From GCA-2683825 sp965662355 (lineage in GTDB: Bacteria; Planctomycetota; UBA1135; GCA-002686595): DNA of 64,000 nt. Made by a program: the position numbers and the translations under genes. The stretch spans positions 62,001 through 126,000 of the forward strand of contig CBFIHP010000011.1 in the NCBI GenBank assembly GCA_965662355.1. The letters are read 5' to 3'. Below, piece after piece: positions 26,870 through 33,676 of the stretch; the first letter of the stretch is position 1; each line of letters starts with the position of its first letter. The notes beneath the pieces were generated by a model, which worked only from the letters and a program-made list of their open reading frames with translations, was not told where the DNA came from and ran no database searches.

Positions 26870-28343
26870 GATCGGGCTCTCCTTCGGTGTCCAGGGGCGA
26901 GCCGTACGGCGCCCTGTAGTGCGAGAGGATCTGAGGTGCTACGGGGATCGCACCGTCCGCGGTAAGGCGATGTCGCCGCGCGCGCACCTGCAGTCCGATC
27001 ACCCCGCTTTCGGGATGCTTGTGGATGTAGGTTTCGAGATACTGCCGCGCGACCTCGTCCCCTCGATCGACAAGCGGTCCGAGTACCTGCCAGCGCCCGT
27101 CGATGGCGACGCCCACGGCCTGCGGTGGAATCACCCGTTGCGTTCCATCCACTTGCAGTCCCACCAGGACGACCTCGAAGATCACGTCGCCTTCGTCAAA
27201 GCGCGTCGTGTACATGCTGAAGCCCATGAAGGGCCACCCCTTGCCGTGGGGTTCGATGCCAGCCAGCACTTGCAAGCAAAGCACCGTCAGGAGCCCCGCG
27301 CTGAGCGGAACGCGCATCAAGTACCCGCTGCGCCAACCGCTGCGCCGTTCGTACAGGAGAAACCCGACCAACGCGAGCAGTCCAAACGTACCGAGCGCAG
27401 CGATCACGAAACGCTTGTCGAAACGGGCAGGAAAGGCCGAGTGCACCTTCAGTCGCAGGGGCTGCGAGCGGTTCAGGTCGCGGTCCACCGCGATCACATC
27501 CAGGGTGTGCTCTCCCGGTGAGAAACGCCCGACGAACGCATCGGGTGCTAGATCCCGCCAGACGTGGTGCTCATCCACGCGGAAACGAAAACGCGCTCCT
27601 CCCAGGGCCGATCCGCTGGCCGCGAGCCGAAAGCCGTCGGGATAGGTGACCTGGACGGCAAGCGTCGGATCCCAGGCGCTGCCGTCGATCGATACCGACG
27701 TCACGCGCGGCTCCTCGCCTTGATCCGGCCTATAACGATAGACCAGCGGCTCTCCCCCACCCGCGAACTGGCCGTGGACCCAGAGGCCGCCTCGCGGTGC
27801 GGGGGCCACGCGCAGCGTTTCCGCTCTACGCAACGGTTCCGGCAGGTCCTCGTCGGTGAAGCGATAGCCCCACAGACCGCCCATCTCGAGCACACCGAAG
27901 ACTCCGTGCCCAGCAAACCACAAGCGACGGCGAGCATCGCAGTGGAGCGCTCGCACCGGCCCCAGCAGAAGGGGCTCCATGACCTCGAGCGGATCGAGAG
28001 CGTCGACCTCGCGTGAAAGCACGAACACCCCCTGGGCAGCGGCGATCACGCTGATTCCGGCCGGATCGCGGGCGAGGTCGTAGGGCACGCCGAGCCCATC
28101 GGCGCTCGTCGAGGACAGGGCAATTTCGCCGCCTCCGCGACGCCGGACGAGGTGCTCGCCCTCGATCGTGAGCTGGTTCGTTCCCGAGACCAGCTTGCTC
28201 TTCGGTGCCCAGCGCGGCACGGACTTCGCCATCGCCTCCCAGGATTCCTGGGCCGAAAGCCCGGGCGCGGTCAGCAGACACACCAGCCCGAGGACCAGGC
28301 TTGCTGTGAGTTTGCCGGGCAACGCCGGCCCCACCGGAGACAT
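26859..28343 (-). CDS. Exported propeller/Y_Y_Y-like protein with one transmembrane helix, no kinase domain
   Basis: The protein has 494 residues from the ATG at 28343, with a signal peptide (KLTASLVLGLVCLLTAPGLSAQ). Residues about 40-200 contain motifs like VRALHCDARRRLWFAGHGVFGVLEMGG, as in the propeller repeats of hybrid two-component sensors. Residues about 205-290 resemble a Y_Y_Y domain (ARFRFRVDEHHVWRDLAPDAFVGRFSPGEHTLDVIAVDRD). A hydrophobic segment (FVIAALGTFGLLALVGFLLYERR) and a further hydrophobic stretch then lead to a C-terminal domain of about 120 residues. No histidine-kinase or HTH motif is present, so the sensor-like ectodomain has been joined to something else. It overlaps the HTTM gene by 11 bases and starts 14 bases after the Gfo/Idh stop. 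Confidence 0.78.
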   Translation of the reverse strand: MSPVGPALPGKLTASLVLGLVCLLTAPGLSAQESWEAMAKSVPRWAPKSKLVSGTNQLTIEGEHLVRRRGGGEIALSSTSADGLGVPYDLARDPAGISVIAAAQGVFVLSREVDALDPLEVMEPLLLGPVRALHCDARRRLWFAGHGVFGVLEMGGLWGYRFTDEDLPEPLRRAETLRVAPAPRGGLWVHGQFAGGGEPLVYRYRPDQGEEPRVTSVSIDGSAWDPTLAVQVTYPDGFRLAASGSALGGARFRFRVDEHHVWRDLAPDAFVGRFSPGEHTLDVIAVDRDLNRSQPLRLKVHSAFPARFDKRFVIAALGTFGLLALVGFLLYERRSGWRSGYLMRVPLSAGLLTVLCLQVLAGIEPHGKGWPFMGFSMYTTRFDEGDVIFEVVLVGLQVDGTQRVIPPQAVGVAIDGRWQVLGPLVDRGDEVARQYLETYIHKHPESGVIGLQVRARRHRLTADGAIPVAPQILSHYRAPYGSPLDTEGEPDRDG

Positions 28344-28357
28344 GCGGATCGCCGCCG

Positions 28358-29644
28358 CTAGACGAACTGGGTTACGCCGGGTTGGGCCACGGGTGCGACC
28401 GCCACCTTTCCCCACTCGTAGCTCGGGGGCCGCAGGTCCTCCTGCGAGTTGAGCGCTTGCTCCCAGGTGATCTCCTCGCCTGTGTACGCCGACATGCGTC
28501 CCATCAGCGCCATCAGCGTGCTGTCGCACATGTACTCGTTGTTGACCGGCTCGCCCGCGCGAATCGCTGCGAAGAGTACGTTGTGCTCGTTCTGGTACAT
28601 GTCGTCGGGCTCGTCGCTGCGATAACGCCAGCTCCATGCTGATCCCGCTTCGATGCTGTGGGATTGGATGTTCGTCTTACCGCGCGTGCCCCAAACCCAG
28701 TCCGAGACGTTCGTGGCCGCACCATTCCATTGGCGGCAGGAGCTGAAACAACGCACGCCGTTGGCCCATTCATAGGCGTTGCTGAAGTGATCGTAGACGT
28801 TGCCGTACTTCTCGTCCGTACGCACGATACGACCGCCGCTCGAAACGCACTTCGCGGGATAGGACCCCATCACCCAGGCCACCTTGTCGAGGCTGTGGAT
28901 GTGCTGCTCGGCGATGTGATCGCCGGAGAGCCACGTGAAGTAGAGCCAGTTGCGCATCTGGTACTCCATCTCGCTCCACGCAGGGTCGGCACCGCGGTGC
29001 CACAGACCGCTCGCGTTGTAGTTGCATTGCATGGCGACGATGTCACCGATGGCCCCATCCTGCACGCGCTGCACGGTTTCGCGCTTGGCGTTTTGATAGC
29101 GATAGCAAAGGCCCGAAACGATCGAGAGCCCCTTCTCCGCCGCCATGTGGCAGGACTCGCGGATCGAGCGCACGCCGGGGGCATCGGTGGCCACGGGCTT
29201 CTCGACGAACAGGTGTTTGCCTGCCTCGACGGCCGCGCGGACATGCAGCGGGCGGAAGTGGGGCGAAGTCGCCAGAACGACCACGTCACAATGTTCGATC
29301 ACGCCTTTGTACGCGTCCCAACCGACGAAGCGACGATCCTCGGGCACGTCGATCTTGCCGGCGAGATCCTCGGTTTCCGTCAGGGTCTTCAGGCTGGCAT
29401 CGAGCCGATCCGTGAAGGCATCGGCCAGGGCGACCAGCTTCACGTTCTCGTCGGCGCGCAAAGCGTTGGCCGCCGCTCCCGTACCTCGACCGCCGCAGCC
29501 GACCAGCCCCACCTTCAACATCTCCTTGCCTCCGGGCCTGCGCGGGTGGCGCGGGCCGGCGGCAGCATACGGACCGACAGTGGTCGCCATCGCTGCCGCG
29601 CTGGCTCCTCGCAGTAGTTGACGACGGGTGGTCTCGAAACTCAT
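28358..29644 (-). CDS. Gfo/Idh/MocA-family oxidoreductase with Tat-type leader
   Basis: The 428-residue protein begins MSFETTRRQLLRGASAAAM, a twin-arginine type leader. The Rossmann motif VGLVGCGGRGTGAA binds NAD(P). The family EKP motif occurs in LFVEKPVATDAPG, and the sugar-dehydrogenase-like DHIAEQHIHSLDKVAWVMG carries the usual catalytic His region. The family oxidises or reduces sugars and related polyols. Tat export of an NAD(P)-dependent fold implies folding with a tightly held cofactor before export, as in glucose-fructose oxidoreductase. It is the second gene of the minus-strand operon (15 bases after apbE, 14 bases before the propeller gene). A paralogue lies at 31908-33197 in the divergent operon. 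Confidence 0.9.
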   Translation of the reverse strand: MSFETTRRQLLRGASAAAMATTVGPYAAAGPRHPRRPGGKEMLKVGLVGCGGRGTGAAANALRADENVKLVALADAFTDRLDASLKTLTETEDLAGKIDVPEDRRFVGWDAYKGVIEHCDVVVLATSPHFRPLHVRAAVEAGKHLFVEKPVATDAPGVRSIRESCHMAAEKGLSIVSGLCYRYQNAKRETVQRVQDGAIGDIVAMQCNYNASGLWHRGADPAWSEMEYQMRNWLYFTWLSGDHIAEQHIHSLDKVAWVMGSYPAKCVSSGGRIVRTDEKYGNVYDHFSNAYEWANGVRCFSSCRQWNGAATNVSDWVWGTRGKTNIQSHSIEAGSAWSWRYRSDEPDDMYQNEHNVLFAAIRAGEPVNNEYMCDSTLMALMGRMSAYTGEEITWEQALNSQEDLRPPSYEWGKVAVAPVAQPGVTQFV

Positions 29645-29659
29645 GGGGCGTTTCTCGTG

Positions 29660-30778
29660 TCAGAGGGTGGGTGCCGGCGTGGGCGCGATCCGGGGCTTTC
29701 CGAGCGCCGACTCTGCTTTCGAGGATAGCCTCTCCGGGAAGCCTGCGGTCGTCATTTTCACCCCGTCGGCCCCCCCACGGGGCAGAAGTCGTGCTTCGCC
29801 CCCGAAACGGACGAGAGCTTTCAGGCCCCGGGCTCCGCTCACCGAAAGCGCCGAGGCCCAGGCGTCGGCCTCGGCCCCCGTGGGGGCCAAGACCGTAACG
29901 ATGGGCGAATCGACCAACGCCAGGCCCGTGCGCGGATCGATCAGATGGGAATAGCGTTGGCCCTCATACACGAAGCCGCGCTCGGTGTCACCGGAGGTCG
30001 CCACACCCGCGTGGGCCACGCGGATCCACTCGACCCCGGTGTCCCCGGGCCCGCCGCGGGGCAGAGCCACGCTCCAGCCCGAGAGCCCGGGTGGTGGCGC
30101 CCCCAGGGCCAGATCCCCTCCACCATCGACGAGGGCGCGCTCGATCCCGTGGGCGCGCAGCACCGAGAGCGCCTCGTCCAACGCGTCGCCCTTGGCGATT
30201 CCCCCGAGGTCCAGACGCATGTCGGGCTCGAGCAAACGCACGCTCCGGGTTGGCGCATCGAGCTCGAGGCTGGCGAAACCCACCTGGGACAGGGCCTCGT
30301 CGAGCCGAGCTTGGGGGGGCGCTTGCCCTTTGCGGCGCGCTCGGCGCCAGACTCGCGAGAGTGCTCCCAGGGTCACGTCGAAGGCACCTTCGGAGGCCTC
30401 GCCGATCCGTTTCGAAAGCTGGAGATTACGCCACAGATCAGGGGAAACTCGCTGCCAGGCGGTACGGCCCGAGAGCCGCGACAGCTCGCTCTCTGGGTCG
30501 TAATCGGAAAGCTGTGCCTCGAGATCGGCGATGCGGGCGAAGGCCCCCTCGGCGCCCTGCAGCGCCCGGGCCTCGGAATCCGCGTAGAGCACGATCCGAA
30601 AGACCGTGCCCATGTGGGCTTCCTGGAAGGTATAGCGCTCCGGCCCCGCGCGACAACCCAGGACGCCGAGGAGCACGCCCGCAACGGCCGTGCTCCAAGC
30701 CCCGCGAATCGGCGAAGCCCGCGGCCCCGGCATGGGGCCGGCGGCTGACTCCGAGTAGAATGCTCCGCACTGCTTCAT
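29660..30778 (-). CDS. apbE: FAD:protein FMN transferase (ApbE), lipoprotein form
   Basis: The 372-residue protein carries ApbE motifs: HMGTVFRIVLY (55-65), YDPESELSRLS (93-103), DLGGIAKGDALDE (190-202), LVDGGGDLALG, SHLIDPRTG (277-285) and GAEADAWASAL with Asp305, the region that binds magnesium. ApbE moves FMN from FAD onto Thr/Ser of target flavoproteins outside the cytoplasm. The start at 30778 is fixed by an unusually good ribosome site; a signal region follows, with lipobox LGVLGC (Cys42). An internal ATG at 30733 would give a shorter leader but has a poorer ribosome site. It is the first gene of the four-gene minus-strand operon. No certain target with a flavinylation motif is seen among the neighbours. 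Confidence 0.92.
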   Translation of the reverse strand: MKQCGAFYSESAAGPMPGPRASPIRGAWSTAVAGVLLGVLGCRAGPERYTFQEAHMGTVFRIVLYADSEARALQGAEGAFARIADLEAQLSDYDPESELSRLSGRTAWQRVSPDLWRNLQLSKRIGEASEGAFDVTLGALSRVWRRARRKGQAPPQARLDEALSQVGFASLELDAPTRSVRLLEPDMRLDLGGIAKGDALDEALSVLRAHGIERALVDGGGDLALGAPPPGLSGWSVALPRGGPGDTGVEWIRVAHAGVATSGDTERGFVYEGQRYSHLIDPRTGLALVDSPIVTVLAPTGAEADAWASALSVSGARGLKALVRFGGEARLLPRGGADGVKMTTAGFPERLSSKAESALGKPRIAPTPAPTL

Positions 30779-31871
30779 GATCACCTCCTCCACCCTCGCC
30801 TTGCTCGTCTGCATCGTCCAGACCGATTCGGACCTCTATCCGGACATGCCCACCGGGGTTCCTCCCCTGCACGTGGTTTCGAATTGCGAAGCTACGGGCG
30901 AGGAGGAAATGAAACCCTATACCGAGACCATCCCGGGGACCGAGGGCGTTTTCGGGATGACACCGATTCCCTCGGGCACCTTCCAGATGGGCAGTCCTGG
31001 GAACGAAAAGAAACGCAACGCGGACGAGGGCCCGCGTCATGCGGTCTTCGTCGACGCCTTCTGGATCGGAACGCACGAGATGCGCTGGGACGAGTATCAC
31101 CAGTTCATGCTCGGCCTCGACAAGAAGCTGCGCGCACAGAGCATGACCGAGCCCGTTCCACAGGATGCTTGGGCCGATGCGGTCAGTCGCCCGACACCGC
31201 CCTACGTCCCCATGGATTTCGAGATGGGCGTTGCCGGGTACCCCGCCGTCTGCATGACACAGTTTGCGGCAAAGCAGTTCACGAAGTGGCTTTCGATGAA
31301 GACCGGCCGCTTCTATCGTTTGCCGACCGAAGCCGAGTGGGAATACGCCTGCCGGGCGGGAACCGAGAGCGCATACTCCTTTGGCAAGGAGCCCATCGAC
31401 GACTATGCCTGGCATTACGACAATGCGAATGACAGCTATCAGAAGGTAGGCTTGAAGAAGCCTAATCCGTGGGGCCTGTACGACATCCATGGCAACGTCG
31501 CCGAGTGGGTTCTCGACGGCCATGACAAGAACTTCTATGGACTCGCCCCCGCTGGCGATCAGGATGGGGTCGTTCGCAACCCGCTACGCTTGCCGCAGAA
31601 GCTCTATCCCCGCGTCACCCGCGGTGGCTCCTGGGATGACGATGTCGAGGATCTCCGCTCGGCATCTCGCAAGCGCTCCAAGAAGAGCTGGAAGATACAG
31701 GACCCCCAGCTGCCAAAGAGCATCTGGTACCACACCGACGCCTCGTTCGTCGGATTTCGGGTCGTTCGACCGCTCGTCCAGCCTACGGCCGCAGAAAAGG
31801 CCAAGTTCTGGGACCCCGATCTCGATTCGATCCGTGAAATCATGGAACGCCAGCGAACCGGTGAGCGCTGA
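30777..31871 (+). CDS. SUMF1/FGE-fold protein lacking the formylglycine-generating cysteines
   Basis: The 364-residue protein has a formylglycine-generating-enzyme-sulfatase (SUMF1) domain from about residue 45: PIPSGTFQMGSPGNEKK, WDEYHQFMLG, YRLPTEAEWEYACRAGTES, NPWGLYDIHGNVAEWV and RVTRGGSWDDDVEDLRSASR. Genuine FGEs carry a Cys pair in the RGGS...R region; none is present here, so it probably does not make formylglycine. Other family members act in ergothioneine-type chemistry or as binding modules. Starting at ATG 30777 gives a short hydrophobic leader (TLALLVCIV). An in-frame TAG at 30756-30758 rules out a longer form. ATG 30909 with a nearby AGGAGG is the alternative and would give a cytosolic protein. 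It is the first gene of a three-gene operon, divergent from apbE. Confidence 0.87.
   Translation: MITSSTLALLVCIVQTDSDLYPDMPTGVPPLHVVSNCEATGEEEMKPYTETIPGTEGVFGMTPIPSGTFQMGSPGNEKKRNADEGPRHAVFVDAFWIGTHEMRWDEYHQFMLGLDKKLRAQSMTEPVPQDAWADAVSRPTPPYVPMDFEMGVAGYPAVCMTQFAAKQFTKWLSMKTGRFYRLPTEAEWEYACRAGTESAYSFGKEPIDDYAWHYDNANDSYQKVGLKKPNPWGLYDIHGNVAEWVLDGHDKNFYGLAPAGDQDGVVRNPLRLPQKLYPRVTRGGSWDDDVEDLRSASRKRSKKSWKIQDPQLPKSIWYHTDASFVGFRVVRPLVQPTAAEKAKFWDPDLDSIREIMERQRTGER
30779..30789 (-). promoter_or_regulatory. Full-length Shine-Dalgarno of apbE abutting its start codon
   Basis: On the minus strand AGGAGGTGATC directly precedes ATG. This equals the perfect complement of the usual 16S rRNA 3' end over 11 bases. 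The same bases are codons 2 to 5 of the divergent gene on the plus strand if that gene starts at 30777. Confidence 0.8.
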
Positions 31872-31907
31872 GACGCGCCTGTAATCTGAAGAGAAAAGAC
31901 CGCCGCC

Positions 31908-33197
31908 ATGCCTTCGACTCGACGCCAGTTCATCCAACGCTCTTCCGGTCTGCTCGTCGGATCCTCGATCCTGCCCGAGGTTGCCGCCCGGGCGGAAGCC
32001 CGCAAGCAAGACCCCCTGCACATCGCCCTCATCGGTTGCGGCGGACGGGGAACCGGGGCGGCCACGCAGGCCCTGAACACCGAGGGCAACGTGCGACTCG
32101 TCGCCATGGCCGACGCTTTCTCCGACCGTCTCGAAGGTAGCCTGGCCGAGATCACAAAGCACCATGCGGACAAGATCGATGTGCCCGCGGAGCGCCGCTA
32201 CACCGGTTTCGATGCCTACAAGCGCGCGATCGAGGAAGACGTCGACGTCGTCATCCTGACGACGCCGCCGGGCTTTCGCCCGCTGCACTTCGAGTACGCT
32301 GTCGAGAAGAGCCGCCACGTTTTCATGGAGAAGCCCGTCGCCGTCGACGCACCTGGCATACGCCGCGTTTTGACCGCGGCCCGCCGCTCCAAGGAGAAGA
32401 ACCTGAAGGTTGGCGTCGGACTCCAACGCCATCACGATCCTCGCTATCAGGAGACGATCGAACGCATCCACCAGGGCGCCATCGGCAAGGTCGTGCTACT
32501 GCGCAGCTACTGGAACTCCTCGGGCGTCTGGGTTCGTCCGCGCCAGGAGAACATGACCGAGATGGAGTACCAGATGCGCAACTGGTACTACTTCAACTGG
32601 CTCTGTGGAGACCACATCGTCGAGCAGCACATCCACAACCTGGATGTCGCGAACTGGATCATGAAGGGCTATCCGGCCATGGCCGTCGGGCAAGGCGGCC
32701 GCCAGATCCGCACGGGACTCGACCATGGCGAGATCTTCGATCACCACACGGTCGAATTCACCTACGCCGACGGAACGAAACTACTCTCCCAGTGCCGCCA
32801 TCAACCCGGGTGCTGGTCCAGCGTTTCCGAACACGCCCACGGCTCCGAGGGCTACTCCGAGGTCAGCGCCGGCAAGATCACGGGCCCCGGTGGCTGGAAA
32901 TGGCGCTACGAAGAAGTGCGTCCGGATCCCTACCAGGTGGAACACGATCGTCTCTTCGCCGCGATCCGGGCGGATTCAGAGCACCACGAAGCCGAGAACG
33001 GCGCGCTCTCGACCATGACCTCGATCTTCGGGCGCATGGCGACCTACTCCGGCCAGAAGCTGACGTGGGAAGACGCCGTGAACTCGGAGATCTCCCTGTC
33101 TCCCGAGAGTTACGCCTTCGATGCCAACCCGCCGACGCTACCGGACGCGAACGGCGCCTATTCCATTCCGACCCCCGGGGTCACCAAAGTCGTCTGA
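31908..33197 (+). CDS. Second Gfo/Idh/MocA-family oxidoreductase with Tat-type leader
   Basis: The 429-residue protein begins MPSTRRQFIQRSSG, a Tat-type leader. It has the Rossmann motif IALIGCGGRGTGAA, VFMEKPVAVDAPG for the EKP motif, and GDHIVEQHIHNLDVANWIMKG for the active-site region. It is clearly paralogous to the protein at 28358-29644 (shared EMEYQMRNW(Y/L)YF and HI.EQHIH.LD blocks). One paralogue sits in each of two divergent operons, which may mean they work as partners or on related substrates. It starts 36 bases after the SUMF1-fold gene and ends 11 bases before the cytochrome gene. The substrate, presumably a sugar or sugar acid, is unknown. Confidence 0.9.
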   Translation: MPSTRRQFIQRSSGLLVGSSILPEVAARAEARKQDPLHIALIGCGGRGTGAATQALNTEGNVRLVAMADAFSDRLEGSLAEITKHHADKIDVPAERRYTGFDAYKRAIEEDVDVVILTTPPGFRPLHFEYAVEKSRHVFMEKPVAVDAPGIRRVLTAARRSKEKNLKVGVGLQRHHDPRYQETIERIHQGAIGKVVLLRSYWNSSGVWVRPRQENMTEMEYQMRNWYYFNWLCGDHIVEQHIHNLDVANWIMKGYPAMAVGQGGRQIRTGLDHGEIFDHHTVEFTYADGTKLLSQCRHQPGCWSSVSEHAHGSEGYSEVSAGKITGPGGWKWRYEEVRPDPYQVEHDRLFAAIRADSEHHEAENGALSTMTSIFGRMATYSGQKLTWEDAVNSEISLSPESYAFDANPPTLPDANGAYSIPTPGVTKVV

Positions 33198-33208
33198 GCC
33201 CAACCGCC

Positions 33209-33676
33209 ATGAAGACAAGCTTCCTTTTCTCGACCCTTCTGATCAGCCTGCTTTGTGCCGTCGGCATGGCCGCTGCGCGCCCCATCGCGATGACCGAGAG
33301 CCGCATCGCCCCGGCCAGGGATGACAGCGAGCTCCACGAGCGCATGGAGACGATCGAGGAAGTCCTGGGCAAGCTGCGCCGTTCGCTGCGGGACACGGCC
33401 AAGCGCGACGAGTCAATCAGCTTGCTCGCGGCGATGCAGAAGGAAACCCTGGCTTGCAAGTCGCTCGTCCCCGAACTCGTCGAAACTCAACCCGCGGCCC
33501 AGCAGGCAGCGATGAAAACCGGATACCGGCGCCTGATGGTGGATTTCCTCACGGCCCAGCTCGAGCTCGAGGCGGCGCTCCTGGATGGCGACGAGGCAGG
33601 CGTGAAAGCCGCCTTCCGGAAGGTCCGCGACATGGAAGATGCGGGCCACGAACGCTTCACCGAGGAGGAAGAGTAA
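33209..33676 (+). CDS. Cytochrome b562-like periplasmic four-helix-bundle protein
   Basis: The 155-residue protein starts at the ATG at 33209 and has a signal peptide (FLFSTLLISLLCAVGMAAA). The mature part is all-helical. ELHERMETIEEVLGKL near its start aligns with the E. coli cytochrome b562 segment carrying the heme Met ligand (Met46 here). DMEDAGHERF near the C-terminus matches the segment with the His ligand (His147). The Met-to-His distance of 101 residues is close to the 95 of E. coli. It therefore probably binds non-covalent b heme and carries electrons in the periplasm. Heme binding is inferred, since loss of heme is known in this fold. Its 3' end overlaps the convergent cytochrome gene by 20 bases. 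Confidence 0.75.
   Translation: MKTSFLFSTLLISLLCAVGMAAARPIAMTESRIAPARDDSELHERMETIEEVLGKLRRSLRDTAKRDESISLLAAMQKETLACKSLVPELVETQPAAQQAAMKTGYRRLMVDFLTAQLELEAALLDGDEAGVKAAFRKVRDMEDAGHERFTEEEE

Noticed and set aside
32792..33208. Longer N-terminus for the b562-like protein
   Set aside because: It would overlap the Gfo/Idh gene in another frame; the ATG at 33209 gives a proper signal peptide.
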